From positions 2,206,501-2,270,500 of the forward strand of contig NC_068559.1 of NCBI RefSeq assembly GCF_022201045.2: a stretch of DNA of 64,000 nucleotides, read 5' to 3'. The DNA comes from Citrus sinensis. Lineage: Eukaryota; Streptophyta; Magnoliopsida; Sapindales; Rutaceae. Within the stretch, counting starts at the first letter, position 1. Each line of letters starts with the position of its first letter. Of the stretch, positions 34,498-47,768 are shown in pieces. Both the position numbers and the translations under genes were made by a program. The notes beneath the pieces were generated by a model. It made no database searches. It was not told where the DNA came from and saw only the letters and a program-made list of their open reading frames with translations.

Positions 34498-37400
34498 TCA
34501 TATCAATTCCTCCTGGCCTTCAGAAGGGCATCTGATCAATTCCAATATGTTAACTACTTCTTCCATGTCCGGACGATTTGAGGGCACTTGTGATGTGCAA
34601 ATCAAGCCTAATTTCATAACTGGAATCGCCTCCTCTGACGGGAACTTCCCTTGCAACTTCTCATCGATACATTCCTCCACTCTGCCTTCTTCCAATGCTC
34701 CCCTAACCATGTCACAGAGAACCACCACATCATCTTCCATGTACTCAACAGGCCTCTTCCCAGTAACAACCTCCAGAACTAAAACGCCAAAGCCATACAC
34801 ATCACATTTGTCAGTGATCTTCACTGTTCTGCAGGCAAACTCTGGTGCCATGTACCCAAGGGCACTCTGGATCTTGCTGCTTAAGACATAACGGTCCAAC
34901 ATTGGCAACAACCTTGCTAAGCCATAGTCTCCCACTTTAGGTTCACCTGAGCCGTCTATCAAGACATTGCTTGATTTTATGTTGTAGTGAATAATGTTCG
35001 ATTGGTGCAAGTGAGCCAGACTTTTTGCTGTCCCCTGAATCACATTGAACCTTTCATTCCATGAAAGAAAATTTCCACCAGATCCTTCATGCAGATGCTT
35101 ATGCAAACTTCCACCAGAGACAAATTCGTATATGAGGAGCTGTAATGACTGAGTCCAGTAATAACCTTCAAGGGTCACAAGATTAGGGTGCCTAACTTTT
35201 CCCAGTTTCTTAACTTCCCTTTCAAAATCCTCTTGGGATTTAACAAGGCTAGAGACGGTTAGCTTTTTTATTGCGACTGGACGGCCATCTCGCAAAACTG
35301 TCCGATAGACAGCTCCGAACCCACCGCGCCCAAGCTCACAGTCCTTGTTCAACAGGGCATGTGTTCCAGTGCTGAAATCAGGATCCCCTGAAAACATGAC
35401 AAGCTTGCCAGAGTTGGCATCTGTGGTGGGGGATCGGCTGAAGTCATCCCCAGCAGATAATGTGAGGGCTGCTGCAGATCGAGATGTTGATGAACGAACA
35501 CGGAGATTGAGGACAGTGATAGCAATCACACCAATGACAATGACAGCAGCTGCACCTATGGCAATGATAGCAGATATGCTCAGGATGATTCTTTTGTGAC
35601 GAGGATTTGGAGCTACCGAACTGGTTGTGGAGTCAGAGGAGGAGTTTGGATTAAGGACAATAGGTTTAGGAAGGACTGCAGGGCAAGACTTATTAACAGC
35701 AGAACCACAAAGCGATGGGTTACCCAACACAGAGGAAGGTGATATGGTGTTGAAAAAACCACCAGCAGGCAGTTCACCTTGTAGATGGTTGTGTGAAATG
35801 TTGAATGATGATAGGTGGACAAGATTTACCAACTGCTTCGGTAAGCCTCCGGTAAGGGTGTTAAAAGATAAGTCGACATTTTGTAGGTTTGTAAGTTTTG
35901 CTATTGCAATCGGGATTGGGCCAGTCAGGTTGTTCTTTGACAGTATACTACAAAATCCAACCAAAAAGAGGAATAAGGAACAAGAAAAGAGAAGAATGTT
36001 AATAGAACAAAACATAATAGCTGCTTCACTAACAAAGAATGCAAGGACATATGACTCTGACCATTGAACTGTTTGCCACTCAACAACGGCTCACATTCTT
36101 ATTTACAAATTGATTATCAAAACCAAAGGAAACAAGAAACCATAACCTAAATACAAGGCAGGGTAAAAAAAACTTACAGAGACACAAGCGAAGAACAGTT
36201 CTCGATTGAAGTTGGAATTTTCCCCGCTAGGAAGTTCCTTTCCAGCCTCAGTTCCTTAAGAGAATATGCTCCACCAATTTCCGGAGGAATGCTTCCATTT
36301 AGCCAATTCTCGCTCAAGTCGAGAACATTCAATGCCTTCAAATCCCCAATAGCCACTGGAATAGGACCTACAAGTGAGTTCCTTGATAGATTCAACAATT
36401 GCAAGCCGCTTAAAGCCCCGATGGTTGCAGGAGTTTCACCAGAAAACTCATTATGTGATAAATCCAAGAATTGTAGACTTTCAAATGAGCTCCCAGAAGA
36501 AGCAAAAGGACCATTCATCCCTTCCCTAATTTTATTCTCTGCAAAAGAAACTTTGTTCAAACCTGAGCTAAAAATCCATTGAGGTAGAACACCGTTCATC
36601 GAGTTCTGGCTAAAATCTAAGGCCACAAGGTTCATACAATTCGCCATAGAATCAGGCAAGCTTCCAGTTAATCTATTTGCTGAAAAATTTAACACTTTCA
36701 GCCGCTGAAGATTCCCAATCGAAATAGGCACTGCACCAGAAAATTTATTTCCTGAAAGATCCAATGTCTCCAGACTCTCCAATTCTCCAATCCATTTTGG
36801 AACCTCACCGGAAAATAAATTCTTCCTCAAGTTCATAAAATTACACAAGCTAAGCTTCTGCATTGTTTCAGGAAGATTCCCAGAAAATGAATTCTCACTA
36901 AAATCTATAGTCCTCAACAACGAACAGCTCCCAATCCCATCCGGAATCGACCCAGAAAACATATTCTTACTCAGGTTAATCACCCTTAAATTTTTCAAGC
37001 TTTCAACTCCTTTTGGAATCTCACCTTCTAAAAAATTATCTGATAAATCCAGTGTTCTTAGTGCACTCAAACCCCAAATCCCCAAAGGTAAAGGCGATGA
37101 AAACCTATTAGATGACAAGTTAATTGTAGCGAGAGTTGAACACAAACTCAAACTACTGGGTATCTTCCCAGAAAACCTATTTTTAGCTAAAGATATAACT
37201 CTCAACGACCCACATTGCTTAAAAAACTCATCTGGTATTGACCCAGATAGACTATTGCCACTCAAATCAATGACTCTTAAATTTTGAAGCTTAGCAAGAT
37301 TTGGACTGATGCTTCCAGTAAGATTGTTACTTGAAAGAGAGAGCTTCCTCAGAAACTGAAGCTGCAGAAGGCCACGACCGATCCTACCCGTAAGGGATAA

Positions 37401-37655
37401 GCCATTTAGAGTGAGCTCAATGACCCGGTTGGATCTTGGGCTGCATTTGACACCAAACCAGTTGCAAGGAGTGTCATCATCTTCACTCCAAGAAGAGAGC
37501 TTTCCATTGGGATCTTGGATGTCTGCCTTGAACACTATCAGCCCCAAAACGTCGTCGTTCAGTGATGGGTTCAGAGATCTTGTTAAAGCCGAAGCCAAAA
37601 CAAGAAATGTAAGCAAACTGAAAACAGAAGCTTTCATCTTCAACATTGCTCCCAT
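34498..37655 (-). CDS. LRR receptor-like protein, IRK/PXC2 type, with atypical kinase domain
   Basis: Two exons, 37655-36178 and 35947-34498, join in frame to 975 residues. After a signal peptide comes the LRRNT region (NDDVLGLIVFKADIQDPNGK...CNWFGVKC). About twenty leucine-rich repeats follow (LxxLDLSxNxFSGxIP), including an irregular stretch in the middle. The ectodomain ends with NPSLCGSAVNKSCP. One membrane span lies at about 613-639. The kinase-like domain has a complete glycine loop GRGGFGAVY (699-707) and the ATP-binding Lys of VAIK (720). The catalytic HRD is HYN (813-815) and DFG is DYG (833-835), so activity is doubtful. This layout and wording match Arabidopsis IRK (At3g56370) and PXC2 (At5g01890), which act at the plasma membrane in root and vascular development. 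I chose the ATG at 37655; others at 37646, 37637 and 37691 are possible. A single intron splits the last LRRs, as expected. Confidence 0.93.
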
Positions 37656-37917
37656 TGTGTGCTTTCCAACAAACTGAAACAACAGAACCAAGAAATACTA
37701 AAAGCCCATGTGAAGCTGCAGCTTAAACAACCAAAATGGACACTGTGACGGCTAAATTTGGAGGTGAAAGAAGACTTTGAGAGCGAAAAACTTTAGCTGA
37801 AACGGGAAGGAAGTGGAAAAAGGTTTGTCATTTCATGGGTTTCAAGCCTCGCCGGAAAGTTTACTTGGTCAACTGAAAGCTTAGGTTTCCGGTGAGAGTG
37901 GCCGGAAGTTTATAGGG

Positions 37918-37920
<3 letters not shown>

Positions 37921-37973
<53 letters not shown>
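37921..37973. repeat. GA dinucleotide run in receptor kinase leader/promoter
   Basis: About 26 uninterrupted GA units on the plus strand (CT on the gene strand), some 270 bp upstream of the receptor kinase start. Such GAGA runs are common in plant core promoters and bind BPC/GAGA factors. Length variation between individuals is likely. Confidence 0.85.
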
Positions 37974-37976
<3 letters not shown>

Positions 37977-38124
37977 CGGTGGGTGGTGTCTTGGTAGCTG
38001 TTTGATGAGAGAGGGAGATAGGTTGTTGTTAAAGTTAAAGTTTTTCATTTAACGGGAAAGAACGTGGGCCACGGTTTAGTGGGTGGGGACTGCCCGACTG
38101 GGTGGCTATTTATGAGATTGTGGA

Positions 38125-38211
38125 CACGTGGAGCGTTGCGTGAGGTGGACGGTGATCCTACGTGGCATACACGTGTCGTTCGTAATTTATTTGAGGTGGA
38201 TTGCACACGTG
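38125..38211. promoter_or_regulatory. G-box/ABRE cluster upstream of the receptor kinase
   Basis: CACGTG occurs at 38125-38130, 38170-38175 and 38206-38211, and TACGTGGC covers about 38159-38166: four ACGTG cores in 87 bp. This is the classical binding core of bZIP (ABF) and bHLH (PIF/MYC) factors. It sits about 500 bp upstream of the receptor kinase ATG, beyond the GA run. Regulation by ABA, light or jasmonate signalling would be plausible, but is inference. Confidence 0.6.
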
Positions 38212-40760
38212 GCATGATCCTCTGTTGGCTCACCTTGGAATGTGACTCGGGTACCAACTTTGGAATAGGGCTTGTACTTGCAGGCAATTACTAATGTGAC
38301 ATTTTTAACTTAGTTAATCTCCACTAATCTTCTTTTGGTGCTCTCCTTAATTTTAAAATATCTTGTGTATCACTATTCCCTAAGATTAACAATTTATTAA
38401 GACTTACTTAAAAAAATTTTGCTATAATCATTATTTGGACCAGATCAAATTTATTTTGAAATGTTTACAATGATTTACTTTCCACTTATACATGTAAAGA
38501 AACTTAAATTTCTTTACATTATGGTCAAATTATATGTGCAATGTACCTGAATTTACTTACCCCACATTGACTATACTGATTTTGATGAAGAATTGCTGTT
38601 GAATATCAAGTAGAATTATTGTTGCAATGAGTCTTTGATTATTAGTTGAATATCAAGTAGAATTATTGTTGCAATGGGTCTTTGATTATTAGTTGAATAT
38701 CAAGTAGAATTATTGTTGCAATGAGTCTTTGATTATTAACATGTTATCGACATCTCTTAATGGAAACATCTAGGTTATCCATAATGACTTAAATTGAAAA
38801 ATATAGTCTTTATTGAGAATGCATGATGGGCAAATAAAAGTCACGAACAGAGAGAGAGGAGGGGAGAGGCAGTAGCATTAGGCTTTAGGCATTTGGCAGC
38901 AATAAAGGCAAGTTGGTGGAGATGGTCGTGGTGGGTATTGCAATGCAATAAAGTAAAAGGAGGTAACTGGTGTGTGTGTGTGTGTGTTGCAGTTGCAGTT
39001 GCCAGTTGCAGGGTGAGAGGGACTCATGAGTCATGATCCTTTTGCTTTTAAGCTTCTGCTTTTAAATTCCATTCAACAGAACCCAGAAGGGGTCCCCCCC
39101 ACTCTGCAATTTTCTTGAATGCATCATTTAATGAATTTGAATTTGATGCCATTAATCCCAGCACACTCACTCTTTTAACCCAAGGTCACTCACCGTTGCT
39201 CTTGCGTGTTTCAGAAACTTCTCTTCTGTGTTTCCTTGCATTTATCGCATCCCCTGCATATGTTTTGACGGTTGGTGTAAATGAATTGAACCCGACGCAA
39301 ATTTGTAAGCTCGGATTAAATGAATTGGATATGTGTCACCGATTCATCAATCGCCTTGAGTTCAGGCTTTGAAGCCCGGACTCATTTACGGCACAAATTT
39401 TTGTACTGCAAACACAACAATACTACATGACATATACGTATAAACATTAGCTATACATTTGTCTCCATGCACTTAATTCATATAGAGCTGGGTTGCTATT
39501 AAGGGGGTGTGTGAAAATTATGTTTGATTTCAGTTTTCGATGCAAATTTCGAAGAGAATCCCACGCCATGGAAAGTTGAAACAAGGCGCAGAGTCAAATG
39601 GTTGTTCCCTTTATCTATTTGCTTCTTCCCAGGCTCAAATAAAGACGGACAGTAAAACGACAGGGCCTTGATGGGGCTTTTGTCTTTTTACGGGCCTCGT
39701 CATTTGGGTCAACGCCAAGTTACAATTGGCAAATAAATAAAACTGTTTGGGAATAAATTGATTGGGACCATTCTGATTTTATAATTTCTGTTTTCGTTCT
39801 TCCATTTTAATAATAATTCCAAAATAAACTTTCATTTTTTGTTCGCTTTTTTTTTTTTTGGTATAAATGATGAAATTTTATTGGAGTAAAAACAGGATTA
39901 TATAATAAGATTTAGTAGATGAGAACCCATATAACGGATACTTAATTATGGTTCCTTCCTTTCTCTATAAACAATGAATACGCATGCATCAGGCAATATC
40001 TCACAATTCAACCATTTGGTACGAACATGCCTGCCATTGGGCTACAGAACCTCAATGGTGAACTGAGCCAGTCGATGATAGGATGATGATACTCTCCATA
40101 ATGTTCAAAGTTCTAATTTCAGCCCTACATTAAAGATTATTTCTTTTTTCTTTTTACAAAATGCGGAATAACATAATATAAATAGATTTTAGGTGCGTTT
40201 GAGATTGAGGTTGGACAATACTTAAAATGTACAGTAATAAAAACGTTTGGTAAACACTACTTGTTGTACTTTGGAAGCTACATTAATATAATTTTTTATT
40301 TGTATGAAGGAAAATATATTATATCTTTAATAATTTTATTAAAATTATTATTAAAATTTTATATTTATTACATATTATTAACTTTTGTTTTATAATTATA
40401 TCTTTTTTTTTTACAGTAATTATACTTTAAAAGATGCAGCGCCTCAATTACAAATAGGATTTTTATCAACATTATGGTTAATTTTTCTATTCATTGTCAA
40501 GCCATTGCCAATATATGAAAAGAATTGAAATCAAAATTGGCTCAATGTATTCTTGCTGTGATTTTTGTTCCATCTTTAGTTCCTTTCATTTGCAATCTAT
40601 AAGGTTTTACACAAAGAGATTTATGTGAGTGTGACTATCTATTTGAACTTTTGTTTCTTATTTCATTGTACTTTTTTATGTGAAATCCAAATATATATAT
40701 ATATATATATCTTTAAGTTAAAAAACAACCTTAAACACACCCTTACGAGGTACATCGAAT
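38212..40760. other. Intergenic, no gene
   Basis: Contains the 47-bp tandem triplicate (38599-38738, listed separately) and a GT microsatellite near 38970-38988. AT-rich DNA follows to 40760, with an AT run near 40692-40709. A stretch at 39100-39400 is moderately GC-rich but has no recognisable protein. Confidence 0.5.
38599..38738. repeat. Three tandem copies of a 47-bp unit
   Basis: Units start at 38599, 38646 and 38693 and differ by a single base (GAGTC versus GGGTC) apart from the end of the last copy. The near identity indicates recent local duplication. No function is evident. Confidence 0.9.
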
Positions 40761-41214
40761 TAGGGTTGGTAAAACCCCAGGCGGGGTCCGGGTATTGCAA
40801 TGGTTCGGATTCAATTTTTATATGTTCGGATCGGAGTTTTTAAGCCCAGCGCCGAGCCAGGTTTTAATCCAAGTATTCGGATTTTATATTTTAAATATTA
40901 TGTGTATATATTTTTTAATTTTTTGGTAATTTTATAAGTCTTAAATTTATTTCAATAAAATTTGACATAAAAATATAATCTTTAAGTATTTAAAATTTTA
41001 TATATGTATAATAAAATAGTCATATAAATATAAGTGTTTAAAATAATATATATTTTATAATTTTTTTAATAAAATATGAGTTCCGAACTGAAATATGAAT
41101 TTATCAAGTGATGTCTAAAATTGATCTTATTTCATACCCAAACCAAATAATACCCCAATCACAACACTCGAATACGGTCCAGTCCGGACTGGATGGATAT
41201 TTTTGCCAGCCCTA
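40761..41214 (-). mobile_element. hAT-type miniature element, relative of 1143-1579
   Basis: Read on the minus strand it starts TAGGGCTGGCAAAA and ends TTTTACCAACCCTA. Its AT-rich core is collinear with and closely similar to the core of the element at 1143-1579, for example TGTCAAATTTTATTGAAATA in both. The GC-rich ACCCGG ends are more worn, and the flanks no longer show a clear 8-bp duplication, so this copy is older. Confidence 0.75.
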
Positions 41215-41445
41215 CCTAAAATGCTTGCACCACGAGTTATATGCCAATTTGACACATTTGAAGGGCATTTTAGTCTTTTCGTTAAAGTATTGAATTAGAT
41301 TTTAAAACTTGTTCAATATTTTGTCAAAATAACTCATCAACTGCTAATCTCTTACAAAATTACTCATCAAAAGCCCAAAACGAAACCTTAAAACTTAAAA
41401 GAAACCCCACTGACACTGAGAGCTCGCTCGGTCGAAATCGAAGCC

Positions 41446-44400
41446 ATGGCCGCAAACGGCAGTAAGAATCCCACAAGGAAGCAGCTGATTGTATCAATTC
41501 TCTGCAAACACCTCTCTTTAGACCATGTAAGCATTAAAAATAATAAATCTTTTCTTCTTACTTCAATTAGTTGCTGTACTAGTCTCATTTCTTGAATAAT
41601 TTCTTTAATGATTCATTGTAACATGCAAATTTTCGTACGATTTAATTGTCTCTAGTAAGTGGGTACTGCTTCTAAATTCTTGCTTGGGTCGTAATAGTTT
41701 TTGGCTGTTGAATAGATTTATGTAAAGTTTGGTGCTTTTCTATGAACGATAGCTGATATGTATAGGTAATTTGGGATGATGGTTATCTTGTGCTGAATTT
41801 GGTGATGTTGTTTAAATTTTACTTGCTGAACTTAGAATTTATTGATGCAGAAAGATTTTTCGAGCAATGCTGCAGAGAAGGATATTAAGACATTATACTC
41901 TGATATCTTAAAGTCTTCGGGAAAGAGATCCAATGATGAGGTAAACTTGATTTTGTTCATCTCTGTGTTGTATATTATCTAGACTGGACAACCAAAATAG
42001 TGGTAGTTAACATTGGTCGAGTTGGATTTTGGTCCAGTTGTATGAATGACTAGAAATCTAGAATGACTAGTGGGCCGACTTCCTCTGCTGCTGTAAATAA
42101 GATAACATCACTTGATGAAGAGAGAGTTTGTACTTTAGCTGTATAGGAGTTGCTTATGCTTGACTCTTGTTGGCAATATCAGTATCGAGCTATTGATTCT
42201 TCATCTGTGAAATTGACTTTGTTTAGGTGATGAAGTGGATAGAGTTTGCAGAAAGTTTTCCTGCTGATTCTAAGGCATGCTTTGATGTTCTTATCAAGTT
42301 AAATGAAGAGTTGGCTACAAAATCTGTGCTTTTGGGCAATGGATTGAGAACTTCCGAAGCAGATGTTATTGTGTTTTCTGCAGTACATTCTTTTGTGGTA
42401 TGCATTTTTCATCTTATTCTACAGTTAGTCTTCATTTGTGAGTGTATGCTTTTGCGTGTTGCTAGATAATTGTTCGGACAGCAACACTGTTGGACAACTG
42501 TAATGCTTCTATTAATTTACTCTAGTTATATTGCTTTTCTCCTTAATGAGCTTGATTTTTACTTTGAGTTGAGGAAAAGGGGAACTTTGGGATATAAAAC
42601 ATCAAAAAAGGAACTTTATCATCCTTTCTGAAGCAATTATGTGAATTTTGATGTTGTCTTTTATGCGGATACTTGTTCTCAGGTAGGCCTTGCAAATTTG
42701 GACCAAGGAAAGATGCCACACGTGATGAGATGGATGGACTACATACAGGTGGGAACACTTACAGATCTTGTTCAGTTAAAAAATTGAGACATATCTGGAG
42801 AAGTGATCTGGACACCCTTTTATCCTTCTCGAAATACAGAAAATATAACTATCTTGTGCTTGTAAATGTCTTGTCATTATATGTCACAGAGCAAGGAAGC
42901 TTTGGGTGATTTATTTGGGACAATATCGTTAGAGAAGCCTGGATTTGAACCACCGGTGAGTTATATTCCATGATTACTTAGTGTTATTTCAGTGTTTTAC
43001 ATTCCTTGTGTGAATAGAGATAGGTGGGTTAATTGGTAAAGTAAATATATACATTTCAGTAAATGTAGTAAATGTGATATTATAGTTGTTACATAGAGGT
43101 TGCTTGAATATTTAAACTTGAAACACACAGACAAAAAGTTTCTTCTGATATAAGGACCCTTTGCCCCTTGCTTCTCAGTCATTTTGTGTTCCAATCCTTC
43201 CTCCAAGAGAGAGGGAAAAAAATTGCAAGTTAGTTGTCTACTAATCAAGCATTTTCTTGATTAAGTTTTTGATGTTCATTATAAATTTTAGTTGCATGGA
43301 GCAAAAAGTGCTGTGGATTCAAATGCAAAAAAGACCGTGCAAAGCACAAATAATGCAGAAAAGTCAGAAGCGCCCTCAAATTTAAAGTCCGGAGATGCTA
43401 AGGTAATTGTTTTTTGGATTTGTCTTAATACATACTTGGCATTATATGATTTTAAGTCTCTTAATAAAGATCCCTATTAAAAATTTGTTGAAAAATCATC
43501 TTATTTGATAATAAAAATGCAAAGAACAATTTTTTGTTTTTGAATAAAAGGAAAAACTATTCTGTCCTTGCATTATTCGACCTATACCAGCTTTTGTCAT
43601 GGATCAAAGTTTTAGAGTATCATTGTGGTTTTAGATATGTCCATCTTGGTAGAATTCTTAGCCAATATGACATGTCTACTTTGTTATTTGAGAACTTAAA
43701 AGAAAGGGGATACGGCTCTTCAAGAGAAGAAGAAATCAGTGGAAACAGAAGCTGTTGATAAAGACAAGACAAAGAAGGCTGTGGGAGACAAGGAGGCTGG
43801 TCAAGAAAAGAAGAAATCATCTGAAACTGCAGCAGTGGACAAGGACAAAGAACTTAGTGTCAGTTTACTGAATATTCAGGTTGGTCTTATTCGCAAATCA
43901 TGGAAGCATCCATCTGCTGATAGGTATGCTTACAAGCTCTATTCTTGAATTATTCTTTTCTTCAAAAAGCCGAATTGATGCACTCTTAATTGAAGTAGTA
44001 TTAACTTCTGAATTTTCTGAGATCTGATGTATGGTTGCATTTATCAATATAAGAAAACATAATTTTTACTCTCTTACTTGAAACGTAGTTTATTGGTTGA
44101 GGAGATAGATGTTGGAGAAGCCAAGTTGCGGCAGGTAGTTAGTGGTTTGGCAAAATATTGTAATCCAGATGACTTGACGGTATAATTGCTTCCTCAGTTA
44201 AAGAGCTACTCTCATATGCATTTTTATTGGTTTTTGAATAATTGAATTCTGAAGCTAGTGTTCCTGTGCTGTTCAGAATCGTCGTGTTGCACTGATTATA
44301 AATGTTAAACCTGGAAAGCTACGGGATGTGATGTCGGAAGGATTGGTAATGTTTTGGCATTTTCATCAAATATGTGTTTGCTAACTGTTTTCAAATAAGG

Positions 44401-45581
44401 ATTATGACTTTTAAGGAGTGCAATTTTTACTGGCAGCTTTACCTTATGTTATAAACAATTCTAGAGCAATGAAATTGATTTGTCTTCGTGCTTGCAATTC
44501 CTCTCTTTAGGTGCTTTGTGCTTCAAATGAAGATCACACCAATGTAGAGCCTTTACTTCCTCCAGAAGGTGCAAAAATTGGAGAGCGCATTTCATTTTCT
44601 GGGTAAGCACGACAAAATTGCCTAAATACCTGTTGTTCCGTATTTTAGTGAAATATTTTAAGATAATATTCTCCATCACCCTGTTTAGTTTCTTGAAGTT
44701 TGACAATCTCGGCATACCCCAATATGGTCCTGACACCATGGCTGTATAATATGGCTTGAAAGATAATTTGACGTGCCAAATTTTCATTTGATTGTTTAGT
44801 GCATAGACAAAGGAACAAGGATTATACAAAATGAGAACTGAAGATGGTTCAGTTCCTTGTATAAATAACCAATGCATGCCAATTTCAGCTTAACAATAAT
44901 ACTGAATAAGCAAAATTTTCTCCCATCCCTATTAATACTGCAAAAATTGTTTTCTCCCCAGTATTTGCTTCATCTTACATACGATTTTTCATATCTTTTA
45001 CAGGATCGATGGAAAACCAGAAGATGTTCTAAATCCAAAAAAGAAGCAGCTGGAGAAGATTACGCCGGTATGTCTTCCTCTTTTCTACACTTGCCAATTT
45101 GTGGCTATTACTTTCTAGTTCATACCTCGCATATCCAAACTGTTCATTACCTTCCACTCTTTATTTAATTTCAGAAATGAGTTTGCTCATTATTTATTAA
45201 GACAAAAAATTATAGAAATGCGAGATACTTACGGGTGATGTGAATTGTTCATTAGTAGCATGGTTAAATATTTAAACTTATTTGGGGATTCTGCCATCCA
45301 CATGTCCTTGATATTAGATCTGAAATGTATCAGCAAATCATGAGCTATAGCCGTGAATTGCTAATAGTTTCAGCATTAGTTGTATCTATTAATGGTTGTG
45401 TCAAGTCTTGAGCAAATGTGGTCATTAGAGACTCACTCATTTTCCGTATATAATTCTGGCTTTTTCATGGGTGCAGAATCTGTTCACGGATGACAAGGGT
45501 GTGGCCACCTTCAAGGGTATACCATTCATGACATCTGCAGGGCCGTGCACATCATCCATTCCTAAGGCAAGCATCAAATGA
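41446..45581 (+). CDS. AIMP1/Arc1p-like tRNA-binding aminoacyl-tRNA synthetase cofactor
   Basis: Twelve exons: 41446-41526, 41851-41940, 42227-42397, 42683-42748, 42890-42955, 43292-43402, 43703-43923, 44089-44179, 44277-44345, 44511-44602, 45004-45067, 45477-45581. All are GT..AG and in phase, giving 408 residues. Residues 1-140 form a GST-C-like helical domain (MPHVMRWMDYIQ), as in Arc1p and MetRS. A Lys/Glu-rich linker (about 145-243) holds a duplicated motif, EKKKSVETEAVDKD and EKKKSSETAAVDKD. Residues about 245-408 are an EMAP II-type OB-fold tRNA-binding domain (LNIQVGLIRKSWKHPSAD, NRRVALIINVKPGKLRDVMS, VLCASNEDHTNVEPLLPPEG, GERISFSG). Such proteins deliver tRNA to cytosolic synthetases. 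The start of exon 7 is the weakest splice call. The Arabidopsis counterpart is At2g40660. A damaged duplicate lies at 51798-53715. Confidence 0.92.
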
Positions 45582-47768
45582 TGAAAACCACTGTTAGGAC
45601 CATAAACAAAAAAACTGAAAGCTCCGGCCCCGTTGATGGGATTTTGTTTTGGATTTGAACCTTACCTGTCGATGTTACAATCTACAAACATGTTTTGTGT
45701 AAGCTCTTTTGTTCCTGGAGCAAGTGTCACTCTACAAAAATGAAATTTTTTTTGCGAATACTTTCATGAGCTGTGCATATAACAAATGTTTAAAAGTGAA
45801 AAATAATCTCATAATCAAACACGGGAGTGAATCTCATAATATAATAGAAGGAAAGATTTCAAAATTTAAAAATAAGACTAATAATGGTAATCACTAACTA
45901 GATTCTTGGACGTTTCTCCATGATCCGTACCGATACAGCTCCGCATGAACAAATTACCATTGATGTAGATTCTGTTCAGCAAAAATGTTACCATTTGCTT
46001 GCAATGTTTATCTGTTTTCATAAAATTCAAAAATTATATCATATCATTATGCGTATCTTTGAATTTGGAACAACTTCATGTTCCTCATATAACATCATAT
46101 CATATCAAATCTTGTATATCAACCCACTTCAGATTTCATAATTTGCACTAAATAATTTTTCATCAGACTAACGATGCAACAATTTTCTTTTGTGCAAATT
46201 GATGTTGCATAACGTAATTCGATAAATTAGAACACCACATATCTTACATAATTTATTTTTATTATTTATATGTTATGCAACCAATTATCTAAGTTAAATC
46301 TTTTTTTTTTTTTGTGCAATGAATGAAGGGCATGCAAATTGCATTGTTTTAGACATTTTGCATGATTGCATCTACTTAATTGGGTAAGATTATGATATTT
46401 TAAATTCTCTAATGCAAATATTGACATTTTTTAAAAGTGAAATTCAAATTGTCAATCTGTTGACTGTTGTACAAAATTCAAAAAAAAAATTTATTTGCAT
46501 ATCTGTCCAGCTGCCTATGAGATTCCAAAGTCGTATCAAATTGGATCTTTATGGCATAAGATTGATCTTATTCTTACTATCCAGTTTTGAACCACTTCAT
46601 ATCACATTAAATCTTCCATTTTATTTTCAAACTTCACGCCAGTATCAGCCCAATTCATCTTTTCTTCATTTACGCCCACCAAACCCTAATAATAACAACT
46701 GATGTGACATATATCAGATACATTGTGAAATAGTTAACTATGTAATGATTATTTATAATTTAAAATTGTTTGGCATAACGTGTCATATTTTATAATTTAC
46801 CACTCGATATATGAATGATATATCATATACCACATTATTTAAGACGCAAATTTTTTTAAATTTTATTCAAGATGTTTACCATTATTCTTTCATCAAATTC
46901 AGGCAAGACATTAAAATCAAGAGGAATTTTACTTTACATTCGTTAAGAGTAGTATATCGTGCTTAATTTTACCGTCACTCTTCCCAAATTGATTCATTTA
47001 TATTTATTTACAAATTAGAAAATGTAACACATATTTTCAAGAGTATATAGCAGACAACTTAGGACATTTGTTGTAGTAACGAAAATAAAAAAAAAATTGT
47101 AATTGAATCGAACAAGTTGGATGCATGATAAAGGTGAGCCTAAAAAAAAAAAGAAAAAAAATAGGAATCCCAAGAGAATTTTTGGCCCCCCACATACGAA
47201 GTTTTTGACTTTTACAAGTGTTTAAAATGGGAAAGAAATCAATAAAATCACGTTTTTATTTAAACAAAATCTGGGAGAATCTATGCAAAATCTTATGATT
47301 ATCCTAAAACTAAGACAAAATAATCTCTAAATTGCGGGAAGAAAATAAGTTAGAACAGAAACCTAATATTATACATGTGGTCCAAAATCCCACATTACGT
47401 ATAAACTTGTTCTTACTGCATGAAGATCTTCAGAAAAAGATGGGGACCGATTCAATCAAACCTAAAAATAAAAATAAATATAAAATGAGAAACCCCAAAA
47501 AGGATCACGAAATATCTGTGATATATCTTCTTTGATTTTAATGTCATCTCCTATAACAATTCATCATTCATTATAATTACAAATTCCTCTGATCACCCAC
47601 CAACTTGCTTATTTCTTTTTCTTTTTTTTTTACTTTTTAAATACCATCTTCACAAATTTCCTGTGAGTTTGTTTTGTCTCAATTTTGTTACATAAGAAGT
47701 GCTTTTGCTTTCTGCTTCTGCTTAATTTTTTAGCATCAACACACAGCAGTGTGTGACTGTGTGCCGTA
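45582..47768. other. Intergenic between AIMP1-like and response regulator genes
   Basis: About 2.2 kb of AT-rich DNA with no gene. It must hold the promoter of the response regulator. Several ATATCATATC-like repeats occur near 46040-46120 and 46800-46830. Confidence 0.5.

Noticed and set aside
39115-39372. 85-residue open frame
   Set aside because: No motif, no splice context and no promoter signs.
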